This document shows positions 7,821 through 14,220 of a DNA stretch of 17,463 nucleotides, piece by piece. Location: assembly GCA_036265345.1 (NCBI GenBank), contig DATAPE010000243.1, forward strand, positions 1 through 17,463. Direction: 5' to 3'. The position numbers were made by a program, and so were the translations under genes. The notes beneath the pieces are model-generated. The model was not told the origin of the DNA. It did not search any database and saw nothing but the letters and a program-made list of their open reading frames with translations. Origin of the DNA: DATAPE01 sp036265345 (GTDB lineage Bacteria > Actinomycetota > CADDZG01 > WHSQ01). How positions within the stretch are numbered: position 1 is the stretch's first letter; each line of letters begins with the position of its first letter.

Positions 7821-7852
7821 TTTCGCTGTTGGCCCCTCGGGAGGAAAAACTC

Positions 7853-8299
7853 CTAGAAGGGGCAGTACATGGGAGCGCGAATCACGCGCCTACCTCGGTA
7901 AGCTCGCCGATAAGTGATTCGGACCCGCCGAAAGACGTGTTTCTGGATGGCTGCGCACCACAGCCGGTGGCTGAATACGAGCTTTCCGTGCCGCTTGTGA
8001 AAGGTTCCACGCGCACAATCGGGCCGGCAATCGTTGAAATGGAATATCCCGTGGGCCACGGCATGAGTGGTCGTCCACCTCTTCCAGCGGAGGTGTCTGA
8101 CGTAGTAGCCTCCGTCGGCGCAGGCAAAGAGGATGTTCGACGGCCGGTACGCGGCCTTCCTGCATTTGGCCGCATAGGTCCGGGCAAGATCGGGCGGGAG
8201 AGTGCTCCGGGACGTCGCCGCGGCCAACCCTTGAGAACCTGCCGCTAGCAGAACTACCAAACCTCCCACGCAGATATTGCGGCGGATCCGGCCCCTCAC
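7853..8299 (-). CDS. Small secreted six-cysteine protein of unknown function
   Basis: A 148-residue exported protein. GGAGGA (8303-8308) abuts an ATG at 8302 but sits 4-5 nt from the GTG at 8299, so GTG is the likelier start; the difference is one residue. A signal peptide (RGRIRRN, hydrophobic core, cleavage around LAAA near residue 28) precedes a mature domain with six cysteines: AKC, FAC, DCRPDC, LWC and a C-terminal YCPF. The central pattern FAC-DGGYYV-LRWKRW, then A-A-G, then C-P-CA-GT resembles, from memory, short secreted proteins common in actinobacteria with a conserved tryptophan pair and disulfides. The tail is rich in arginine. No function is known to me. It is a single gene, convergent with the RTX gene. 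Confidence 0.78.
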   Translation of the reverse strand: MRGRIRRNICVGGLVVLLAAGSQGLAAATSRSTLPPDLARTYAAKCRKAAYRPSNILFACADGGYYVRHLRWKRWTTTHAVAHGIFHFNDCRPDCARGTFHKRHGKLVFSHRLWCAAIQKHVFRRVRITYRRAYRGRRVIRAPMYCPF

Positions 8300-8345
8300 C
8301 ATTCCTCCTTTGGACAGATCGATGTTTGCCTTGTCGGTGTCGGGA

Positions 8346-8375
8346 TAGTTAATCCAAAAGTCTGAGACCGAGCAA
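8346..8375 (-). promoter_or_regulatory. Possible promoter of the six-cysteine secreted protein
   Basis: On the minus strand TTGCTC (8370-8375) and TAACTA (8346-8351) are 18 bp apart, about 50 bp ahead of the start. The -35 match is weak and the call is tentative. Confidence 0.3.
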
Positions 8376-8413
8376 GGGCGTTAGTCGCGGTCGCCGATCG
8401 GGGCCTTACGCGG

Positions 8414-8719
8414 TCAGAATGAAGACGACATGCGCCGCCGAGTGCGTTGCTCTTCCCTGTCCCTGAGGTAGCGGGCGGCGTCGCCGTACGTGGCTCGCTG
8501 GTGCAACCCGAGATCCTCGCAGTACATCGGCGGGAGCCGGTCGGTGCAAGCCCATAGCTGCCCGGTCAGCCATTGGAGGCGGGCACGGGGTTCCACGGAA
8601 GCCAGATACGCCGGATAGGAAGGGAGCTCTACTTCGCCCGTCTCCAGATAGTCCGTCAGGGCTTTCTTGAGGTAGTCGGGCGTATGGCCCGCAGGTGCAC
8701 CATTGAAGTTGTAGGTCAA
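8414..8719 (-). CDS. Small protein of unknown function (101 residues)
   Basis: The start is a TTG at 8719 with a strong GGGGAGGA-type site (8724-8731) and a 4-nt spacer. The frame extends nine codons upstream to 8743, but there it would overlap the -10 box of the promoter. The protein is likely cytoplasmic and helical: NFNGAPAGHTPDYLKKALTDYLETG, then LPSYPAYLASVEPRARLQWLTGQLW, then a charged helix YLRDREEQRTRRR. It has two cysteines (WACTDR, MYCEDL) and no signal peptide or transmembrane segment. I recognise no family. It lies downstream of the zinc-finger-like gene on the same strand after a 108-bp gap but has its own promoter, so it may be an independent unit. The strong ribosome site and ordered amino-acid content argue it is real. 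Confidence 0.65.
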   Translation of the reverse strand: MTYNFNGAPAGHTPDYLKKALTDYLETGEVELPSYPAYLASVEPRARLQWLTGQLWACTDRLPPMYCEDLGLHQRATYGDAARYLRDREEQRTRRRMSSSF

Positions 8720-8743
8720 GTGTTCCTCCCCGATTGACCACAA

Positions 8744-8772
8744 TCTATACCAGACCAGTCATTTCGCCACAA
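8744..8772 (-). promoter_or_regulatory. Promoter of the 101-residue protein gene
   Basis: On the minus strand TTGTGG (8767-8772) and TATAGA (8744-8749) are 17 bp apart, and TGG just before the -10 forms an extended -10 (TGN). The predicted transcript start is near 8737, giving a short leader of about 18 nt with the Shine-Dalgarno site. Confidence 0.5.
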
Positions 8773-8827
8773 GAGGCGCCAACCGCTACAGGTGCGGGGG
8801 GTGACCTGGCCCCGGCCGGATCGGAGG

Positions 8828-9130
8828 CTACGAGCTCCCCAGAAGACGCCGGATCGGGACCGAAGCGTCGAACCGGAGGCCCACTCCGTTGCAGCGCTCG
8901 CAGAGACCGCCCCGGCATCTATCGCACCCGTGGGCGTCGCATCGCTGGCAAAAACCAAGCCCGTCGCAGGCGGCGCACGAGTTCCCGTCGGCGTGATTGG
9001 CCAACCAGGCTGCGATGAACGTGATAGATGCCGCCCCGGCCGGCGTACCATCCACGGCCTCGTCCGATCGGGGGAGCGCGGTGCCGTTCGACCCAGCTCC
9101 AGGGTGCGTTCGCAAGCCCGCTGATGACAT
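8828..9130 (-). CDS. Compact DnaJ-like zinc-finger protein (four CxxC motifs)
   Basis: A 100-residue protein whose ATG at 9130 is preceded by AGGAGG (9139-9144) with an 8-nt spacer. An open frame continues upstream to 9283 but would run through the ribosome site and the divergent gene's start, so the shorter form is chosen. Residues 1-50 look disordered with one short hydrophobic helix (ITFIAAWLANH). Residues 52-80 hold eight cysteines in four CxxC pairs: CAAC, CQRC, CDRC, CERC (C52/55, 61/64, 69/72, 77/80), with DGLGF and NGVGL glycine patterns like the cysteine-rich domain of DnaJ. The spacing is much tighter than in DnaJ and there is no J-domain. Two zinc sites are likely. It is divergent from the metallo-beta-lactamase/rhodanese gene, which hints at a thiol or sulfur link, but that is inference. 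Confidence 0.72.
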   Translation of the reverse strand: MSSAGLRTHPGAGSNGTALPRSDEAVDGTPAGAASITFIAAWLANHADGNSCAACDGLGFCQRCDAHGCDRCRGGLCERCNGVGLRFDASVPIRRLLGSS

Positions 9131-9269
9131 GACTAAGGCCTCCTGAGGGGAAAGGGCGGATGCCTTTCCTTCCTTGTGTCTATCGGCCGGCCCCGTGGCA
9201 GCTTTAGAAGTCCCCGCCCGAGCTCGACCGGTAAGACTGGGAAAGCGTGCGGTTTGCACGGCGGTTGCG

Positions 9270-9275
9270 TATCGT
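9270..9275 (+). promoter_or_regulatory. -10 element for leaderless MBL-rhodanese transcript
   Basis: TATCGT fits TANNNT and ends 6 nt before the ATG at 9282. No Shine-Dalgarno site precedes that ATG. This supports a leaderless mRNA and the choice of 9282 over the earlier in-frame start at 9174. Confidence 0.45.
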
Positions 9276-9281
9276 CGAGAC

Positions 9282-10679
9282 ATGTTCTTCCGCCAGTTCC
9301 ACCTCGAGAGCCTGGGCCATGCCTCCTATCTGATCGGAGACGACGGTTCGGGTCAGGCACTCGTCTTGGATCCGCGCCGCGACGTCGAGATCTACTTCGA
9401 GGCTGTCAGAACGGCGGGGTTGCGGATCCGCTACGCGCTCGACACCCACGGCCACAACGACTACCTGAGCGGACTGACTGAACTTCGGCAACGAGCCGAC
9501 ATCGAGGTCCTTGCCTTTGCCGGCGGAGGCTATGGCTACCAGCACACTGCGGTTCGAGATGGGGATCGCATCTCGCTCGGTAGCGTCACCGTTCAGATCC
9601 TTCACACCCCCGGTCACACCCCGGAGCACATAAGCCTGCTGGTGTTCGACCAGGAGAGTGGGGGGACCGAACCCGCTTTGATGCTCTCGGGAGGAGCGGT
9701 CCTGGTCGGCGACCTGGCGCGCCCCGACCTGCTGGGTGGTGAGGATCAGGCGCGCTCCGCAGCGATCGAGTACTGCCACACCATCCAGGAGAAGATCCTC
9801 TTTCAGCTGCCCGCGCATCTGGAGATCTTTCCTACGCACGTCGCCGGTTCGCTGTGCGGAGGCAACATCGGAAGCAGGCTCTCGACGACGCTGGGCTACG
9901 AGCAAAAGACGAATGCAATCCTGGCGAAGGTCAGCTCCTCCGAGGGATTCGTCGAGGAATGCATCCGTTTGGACAATCTGCCGGCGGTGCCGCCCTACTG
10001 GAGACGGATGCGAGCTCAAAACGTGAACGGAGTCGCCCCGCTCGGAGTCCTGAAGGAACCACCTGCTTTGAAGCCCGATCAGTTCGAAGAGAACATGGCG
10101 GCCGGAATGGTCGTGGTGGATACGCGCGATGAAGAGGCGTTCGGAGGAGCACACATCCCAGGAGCGCTGAACGTCGGCCTTGGTTCCTCTTTTTCGACGT
10201 GGGCCGGCACTTTCGTGCCCGACGGGGCTCGCGTTCTTCTGGTGGTGCGTGACCCCGTGGATCTGTGGGAGGCAACCTGGCAGCTTCTGCGGGTGGGCTA
10301 TGCCCCGCCGGAGGGGTGGCTGTCAGGGGCGATGCAGGGGTGGCGTTCTTCGGCCAAGCCGCTTGAATCGACCCGTCAGATGACAGTGGATGAATTGCAT
10401 AAAGAGTTGTCCAGTAAGGACCTTCATGTGCTCGATGTGCGCCAGCCTTCGGAGTGGGCGGAGGGTCATATCCCCGGCGCCCAGTTCATCACCGGCGCCG
10501 AGTTGCCTGCTCGCGTCGAGGAGGTCCCTCGTGATGAGCTCGTTGCCGTCATCTGTGGCACCGGCTACCGTTCCTCGGCTTCCGGAAGCTTGCTCCAGCA
10601 GCAGGGCTACGAGCGGGTGGTCAACGTGACCGGGGGCATGAGTGCGTGGAACCGCGCGGGGTACGAGCAGGAGCGGTAA
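9282..10679 (+). CDS. Metallo-beta-lactamase fold / double rhodanese protein (persulfide dioxygenase-like)
   Basis: A 465-residue cytoplasmic protein. Residues about 1-245 form a metallo-beta-lactamase domain of the ETHE1/glyoxalase II-like type: THGHND (H56, H58, D60), HTPGHTPEH (H112), GDLARPDLL (D144) and PTHVAGSLCGG (H186). Two rhodanese-like domains follow. The first (about 262-350) reads VLLVVRDP where the catalytic cysteine would be, so it is inactive or structural. The second (about 367-460) has an intact active-site loop with C425 in CGTGYRSS. Related fusions oxidise glutathione or low-molecular-weight persulfides to sulfite and transfer sulfane sulfur. In an actinobacterium the thiol could be mycothiol; this is inference. 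The start follows a leaderless -10. An upstream in-frame start (9174) would overlap the divergent gene's leader. Confidence 0.9.
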   Translation: MFFRQFHLESLGHASYLIGDDGSGQALVLDPRRDVEIYFEAVRTAGLRIRYALDTHGHNDYLSGLTELRQRADIEVLAFAGGGYGYQHTAVRDGDRISLGSVTVQILHTPGHTPEHISLLVFDQESGGTEPALMLSGGAVLVGDLARPDLLGGEDQARSAAIEYCHTIQEKILFQLPAHLEIFPTHVAGSLCGGNIGSRLSTTLGYEQKTNAILAKVSSSEGFVEECIRLDNLPAVPPYWRRMRAQNVNGVAPLGVLKEPPALKPDQFEENMAAGMVVVDTRDEEAFGGAHIPGALNVGLGSSFSTWAGTFVPDGARVLLVVRDPVDLWEATWQLLRVGYAPPEGWLSGAMQGWRSSAKPLESTRQMTVDELHKELSSKDLHVLDVRQPSEWAEGHIPGAQFITGAELPARVEEVPRDELVAVICGTGYRSSASGSLLQQQGYERVVNVTGGMSAWNRAGYEQER

Positions 10680-10706
10680 CCGCACGCACCCCGCTTCGGT
10701 CCGTTC

Positions 10707-11867
10707 TCATCCCGTCAAGCTGACCGGCCGCTGCCCCAGCGTCACTTCTACCGTCGTCACGCCGCCGGGCCTCGCAACGCGCACGCTGACCTTGTCACCG
10801 GGCGAGTGGCCCGAGAGCACCTGAGTCAGACCAGCGGCTGCGGTCACCGACGTGCCATCCACCGCCTGGATCACGTCGCCCCTTCTCAATCCGGACGAAG
10901 CCGCCGGGCCCCCGGTGACGATGCCCACGACCACGACGCCCGAGGTGCTCGAGGCCACGCCGAGTTGTGAGGCGAGTGACGGCGTCAAGGTTTGCACCTC
11001 TACTCCCAGCCATGCGCGCTGCTGCGGCTTCTGTTTGACGATCTGTTGGATAACAGGCAGCGCCTGGTCGATGGCGATCGAGAATCCCGTGTTCTCCGCG
11101 GACGAGGCCGATGCGGCGGCGGTGTTGATCCCAACCAGATTCCCGTTGGCGTCGATGAGCGGGCCCCCGGAGTTGCCAGGGTTGATCGCGGCGTCGGTCT
11201 GGATCAGGTCCTTGAGATGCTCGGTCGTCGCAGCGCCGCCAACCGTGACATTGCGGCCCAGCCCGGAGACGATCCCTTCGGTCACCGTTGGTCCGCCGAG
11301 ACCCAGGGGGAAGCCGATCGCGGCTACCCGATCACCGAGCTGAAGCTTGCCGGAGCTGCCCACGGTGATGGGGGATAGGTCCGTGGCCGCAACCTTCACC
11401 AATGCGAGGTCGTGCAGGGGGTCGGTGCCCAAAACGGTTCCCGGCATCTCGTTGTGCTTCCCATCGGTAAACGAAACTGTCACGCTCGCGGAACCGGCGA
11501 CGACGTGGTTGTTGGTGAGAATGACGCCGTCGCGAGAAAGGATGATCCCGGAGGCCTCAGCCCTGCCGGTCTGGGTTTGGCCGAAAGGACTCGTGCTGAA
11601 CTCCGTGGCATGGATGTTCACCACCGACGGCAGGACCCGCTTGACGGTGGCGGCGAGGCTTGAAGTTGGGGGTGAGGTGGTCGCCTTCGTCAGCGCTACC
11701 GTGCCCACGCCGACTCCCCCCGGAGCAGCGCTAGCGCCAGAACCGCGCAGATTCCAGGCGAGTGCGAAGCCGCCACCCGCCAACACCAGGGCAGCGACCA
11801 GGGCGATGGCTATGGTCTTCCGGCCAGGTCGCCGGCCGGTTTGAGTGATCTCGGATCCTTCTTGCAT
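10707..11867 (-). CDS. HtrA/DegP-family membrane-anchored serine protease with PDZ domain
   Basis: A 386-residue envelope protease that degrades or refolds damaged exported proteins. The ATG at 11867 has AGGAGG with a 7-nt spacer; an open frame upstream to 11984 is not used. Residues 1-17 are cytoplasmic, about 18-38 are one transmembrane anchor, and about 45-70 are a flexible linker. The trypsin-like domain carries the full triad: H121 in LTNNHVVAGS, D153 in DPLHDLALVKV, S233 in NPGNSGGPLI. One PDZ domain occupies about 290-380 (WLGVEVQTL to VEVTLG). This architecture matches mycobacterial PepD/HtrA. It lies 272 bp downstream of an OmpR-family regulator on the same strand, an order that recalls mprA-mprB-pepD without the kinase. 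It is convergent with the MBL-rhodanese gene, only 27 bp apart. Confidence 0.93.
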   Translation of the reverse strand: MQEGSEITQTGRRPGRKTIAIALVAALVLAGGGFALAWNLRGSGASAAPGGVGVGTVALTKATTSPPTSSLAATVKRVLPSVVNIHATEFSTSPFGQTQTGRAEASGIILSRDGVILTNNHVVAGSASVTVSFTDGKHNEMPGTVLGTDPLHDLALVKVAATDLSPITVGSSGKLQLGDRVAAIGFPLGLGGPTVTEGIVSGLGRNVTVGGAATTEHLKDLIQTDAAINPGNSGGPLIDANGNLVGINTAAASASSAENTGFSIAIDQALPVIQQIVKQKPQQRAWLGVEVQTLTPSLASQLGVASSTSGVVVVGIVTGGPAASSGLRRGDVIQAVDGTSVTAAAGLTQVLSGHSPGDKVSVRVARPGGVTTVEVTLGQRPVSLTG

Positions 11868-11988
11868 CTCTGCGCCTCCTCGGGCGAATGGCAACGTTGC
11901 TGGTAACAGGATGTGCGGTGAAGGTGGGCGGCAGCTGAGTGAAGTCCGAGATTTGCCTGGGAATCCCCAGCGTGCTAGCCGCAACGCG

Positions 11989-12020
11989 AAGTGACCCCGT
12001 GGGGGGGTACGGGGTCACTT
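11989..12020. terminator. Perfect 12-bp hairpin between regulator and htrA
   Basis: AAGTGACCCCGT (11989-12000) and ACGGGGTCACTT (12009-12020) pair perfectly around an 8-nt loop that is GGGGGGGT on the plus strand (ACCCCCCC on the transcribed minus strand). It lies 120 bp past the response regulator stop and 122 bp ahead of the htrA start. It is probably the regulator's transcript terminator, although no T-tract follows. An operator or attenuator role for htrA is possible. Confidence 0.6.
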
Positions 12021-12029
12021 AAGACGCGC

Positions 12030-12049
12030 TGTCTTGCAGCTTGTCTTGC
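12030..12049. promoter_or_regulatory. Tandem octamer, candidate response-regulator binding site
   Basis: TGTCTTGC (12030-12037) is repeated exactly at 12042-12049 with a 4-bp spacer. Paired direct repeats of 7-8 bp with a 4-bp spacer are typical of OmpR/PhoP-family regulator sites, and the neighbouring gene encodes such a regulator. The site is 163-182 bp upstream of the htrA start codon. Confidence 0.4.
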
Positions 12050-12139
12050 GGAGCTCTTTGAAAGCTCTCCGGGTGAGTCTGGAGGCTGAGGCTGGGAGAC
12101 GTGCAAGCCCTGCCTGGGAATCTCCTGTGACTTGCGGCC

Positions 12140-12835
12140 TCACCGAACCTGCGGCGGCAGTCGCAGGGAGTATCCCGTGCCGCGGACCGTGTGGATCAGG
12201 TGCGGCTCCACCACGTCGACCTTCTTGCGCAGGTAGCTGATGTAGGTCTCGAGCACCCGCGCATCGCCACCAAAGTCGTAATCCCAAACATGATCCAGGA
12301 TCTGATTGCGCGTCAAGACGCGACGGGGATTCAGCATCAGGTAACGAAGGAGTCGGTATTCGGTCGCGGTCAGCTCGATCGGCTCGTCCCCGCGCCAGAC
12401 CTCCTGAGTGTCTAGATCCATCACCAGGTCGGCGAACTCGAGTCGGTTCGTCTCGGATGCTCCCGCGCTGCGCCTGAGGATCGCGTGGACGCGGGCGATC
12501 AGTTCCTCGAGGCTGAACGGCTTGGTTACGTAATCATCTCCACCGACAGTCAGCCCCCGCACCTTGTCTTCAGTGGCGTCCCTTGCCGTCAGGAACAGGA
12601 TCGGCAAGCGGTGTCCGCTAAGAGACAGCTGGCGAGCGACCTCGAAACCGTCGATGTCGGGGAGCATCACATCCAAGATCATCAAGCTGGAGGGCTTGGA
12701 GCGAGCTGTATCGACGGCCGCCCTACCGGTCGCCGCTACATCGACGTCGAATCCTTCGTAGCGCAGCGCCATTGCCACGAGATCGGTGATGTTCGGCTCG
12801 TCGTCCACCACGAGGACGCGACCTTTGGTCTCCAC
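12140..12835 (-). CDS. OmpR/PhoB-family response regulator without adjacent kinase
   Basis: A 231-residue DNA-binding regulator. The receiver domain (about 6-118) has the acidic pocket DDE (D11, D12), phospho-acceptor D55 in LMILDVMLPD, T83 in LTARD and K105 in VTKPFS, so it should be phosphorylated normally. A winged-helix domain (about 130-228) ends with the recognition region HVWDYDFGGDARVLETYISYLRKK (typical of PhoP/TcrA/MprA-like actinobacterial regulators) and the HTVRGTGY wing. No sensor kinase gene is in the window; what follows on the same strand is an htrA protease. The start is a GTG at 12835 that follows CATAAT by 6 nt, suggesting a leaderless transcript. The cognate kinase must be encoded elsewhere, or another phosphodonor is used. 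Confidence 0.93.
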   Translation of the reverse strand: METKGRVLVVDDEPNITDLVAMALRYEGFDVDVAATGRAAVDTARSKPSSLMILDVMLPDIDGFEVARQLSLSGHRLPILFLTARDATEDKVRGLTVGGDDYVTKPFSLEELIARVHAILRRSAGASETNRLEFADLVMDLDTQEVWRGDEPIELTATEYRLLRYLMLNPRRVLTRNQILDHVWDYDFGGDARVLETYISYLRKKVDVVEPHLIHTVRGTGYSLRLPPQVR

Positions 12836-12841
12836 CTACCG

Positions 12842-12847
12842 ATTATG
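12842..12847 (-). promoter_or_regulatory. -10 element for leaderless response-regulator transcript
   Basis: On the minus strand CATAAT (five of six bases of the -10 consensus) ends 6 nt before the GTG at 12835. No good -35 is visible. The TGCCTGGGA motif lies just upstream at 12878-12886, where an autoregulatory protein could bind. Confidence 0.45.
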
Positions 12848-13045
12848 AGGGCCTATCCCTGAGGAAACGCTGAGCGCTGCCTGGGAGCTAGGTGAGCGTG
12901 AGCCTCCGTGAGCGGATTGTCCGCTTCGTCCTACAGCGGATGCCCGATGGTGAATCGGGAGCTTTCCCGTATCGTTTGGGCCGGTCCCACGGCCCATTGA
13001 CGCCTGGGGATGCCCCACCTCGCCGTCTCCGGAAGGAACAAGCCA

Positions 13046-13324
13046 ATGGAGTCTCACGCAGGGAAGCGGTTTGACAAGAAACGCGAAGGCTTCGACCGAA
13101 GATCGAACCCGGATCGCAGGAGCTCCGCTCGCCACGATTCACCCCCGCGCCGCCAGCAACTGCGGCGACAGCGAGACGTTTTAGACCTGCTGGCGCCTCC
13201 CGGCTCCCTGCCCCCCAAGCGATCGCTCTCCACGTGGTTCGAGGCGCAGTCCTCGGATATCACCGTCCAGCCTTCGAGGAACGGCTGGACGGTGCACGAC
13301 GACGGCCGGACCACTCTCGGCTAG
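13046..13324 (+). CDS. Possible small arginine-rich protein
   Basis: A 92-residue frame starting at ATG 13046 with GGAAGG about 9 nt upstream. The N-terminal half is highly basic and probably disordered (KRFDKKREGFDRRSNPDRR, then RRQQLRRQRD). The C-terminal part, ITVQPSRNGWTVHDDGRTTLG, faintly resembles the first strands of DUF2188-like domains but stops there. Codon third positions are GC-rich like neighbouring genes, which favours coding. Against it, a perfect 12-bp hairpin lies inside the 3' end and the opposite strand also has a partly open frame. It sits alone between the regulator's promoter and the ABC transporter's 3' end. Confidence 0.42.
   Translation: MESHAGKRFDKKREGFDRRSNPDRRSSARHDSPPRRQQLRRQRDVLDLLAPPGSLPPKRSLSTWFEAQSSDITVQPSRNGWTVHDDGRTTLG
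13261..13294. terminator. Perfect 12-bp hairpin, possible terminator of the ABC exporter operon
   Basis: CACCGTCCAGCC (13261-13272) and GGCTGGACGGTG (13283-13294) pair perfectly around a 10-nt loop. It lies 60 bp beyond the stop of the minus-strand permease gene, a usual terminator position, but no T-tract follows. It also lies inside the possible plus-strand small ORF near its end. Confidence 0.5.
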
Positions 13325-13353
13325 GTCGCGCTGCGGCACAGATAGGTACTGGG

Positions 13354-14220
13354 CTACAGATCCCTTCGCCCGAAGAGAGCGATGCAGCCCATACCCACAC
13401 CGATCACGTAGACCACGGCCCATACTCCCAGTAGCGGACCGCCCGCGCTCGCCCCACCAAGGGGGCCGAGGCGAACCACCACCCGCGTGAGGCCGGTGGC
13501 GCTCGAGGTGAGGTAGTTCAGCCCCGCTTGGTAGAGGGCCTCGTAGGGAAGCACCCACGACGTCACACGGCCTGTGGTCTGGAGGGAGGGCGACGACAAC
13601 ACTTGCCCCAGCTGACCGAGCAGCCCGCCCAGGAGACCGGCCCCATAGAGCATGAACATCGCGATCCCGTTGGGGAGCGCAGTAAGAAGGGTCGATCCCA
13701 GCAAGGACAACGCGATGATGACCTCGACCCCGGCGGTCATCGCCACGCCGGGCAGCAGCAAGGGCGAGGGCGCCCACGAACCCACCACCCACGTGATCAG
13801 AACCGTCGCCAGATAGAGAAAAGCGGCATAGAGCGCGCACACGATCGAAGCTCCCACGAAGCGCCCGATCACCACGCCCGATCGCGCCACGGGCCGAACA
13901 ACTAAGGGCTGCAGAATGCCTTGTTCTGCGTCGCCTCGGATCGTGGAGAACGTAAGGAAGATCCCCAGGGACGACGCCAGGAAGAGTTCCATGAACATCC
14001 CCAAACCCACCAGCGTGGCCCCCGCCAGCGCGCGCTGGTCCACCAGGCCGCCCGCGAACCCGGTGGTCGTGTCGCCGCCCAGGATGTTCCGAAAGGCGAA
14101 GTGGTTGCCGATCGCATAGAGGGCCAGGAAGCCGACAGTCGCCACCGGCACAACCAAGAAGACGCGGCGGCGCACGCACTCACGCACCGTGTGGCGCGCG
14201 ATCGTCCAGATCGCGTTCAT
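13354..14220 (-). CDS. ABC-2 type transporter permease
   Basis: A 288-residue polytopic membrane protein forming the channel of an ABC exporter. It has about six hydrophobic segments: one near residues 19-38 (VFLVVPVATVGFLALYAIG), a pair around 68-95 (ATLVGLGMFMELFLASSLGIFLTF), then around 118-145, 150-180, 185-205 and a final one at 265-282. The segment STIRGDAEQGILQPLVVRPVAR is the cytoplasmic coupling motif typical of NosY/ABC-2 permeases. Its ATG overlaps the ATPase stop as ATGA, so the two are translationally coupled. The substrate is unknown; this architecture fits export of a drug, lipid or peptide. A long frame antisense or frame-shifted to it (13181-14179) is a shadow. Confidence 0.9.
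   Translation of the reverse strand: MNAIWTIARHTVRECVRRRVFLVVPVATVGFLALYAIGNHFAFRNILGGDTTTGFAGGLVDQRALAGATLVGLGMFMELFLASSLGIFLTFSTIRGDAEQGILQPLVVRPVARSGVVIGRFVGASIVCALYAAFLYLATVLITWVVGSWAPSPLLLPGVAMTAGVEVIIALSLLGSTLLTALPNGIAMFMLYGAGLLGGLLGQLGQVLSSPSLQTTGRVTSWVLPYEALYQAGLNYLTSSATGLTRVVVRLGPLGGASAGGPLLGVWAVVYVIGVGMGCIALFGRRDL

Larger units (their letters stand above)
11954..12122. repeat. Direct repeat TGCCTGGGAATC in the regulator/htrA gap
   Basis: The 12-mer TGCCTGGGAATC is present at 11954-11965 and again at 12111-12122, both in the gap between the response regulator and htrA. A shortened copy, TGCCTGGGA, is at 12878-12886, 43 bp upstream of the regulator start. Sites flanking both genes suggest a regulator-binding motif. 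Confidence 0.4.

Noticed and set aside
9151..9170. Short GAAAGG/CCTTTC hairpin in the leader of the zinc-finger gene as a riboswitch
   Set aside because: Only a 6-bp stem with no recognisable aptamer; too weak to claim.
9204..10154. Minus-strand 316-residue frame opposite the MBL-rhodanese gene
   Set aside because: The plus strand carries all metal-binding and rhodanese motifs; the antisense frame has none.
13181..14179. Minus-strand 332-residue frame overlapping the permease
   Set aside because: Arg/Gly-rich out-of-frame shadow; the permease frame has regular transmembrane segments and an ATGA overlap with the ATPase.
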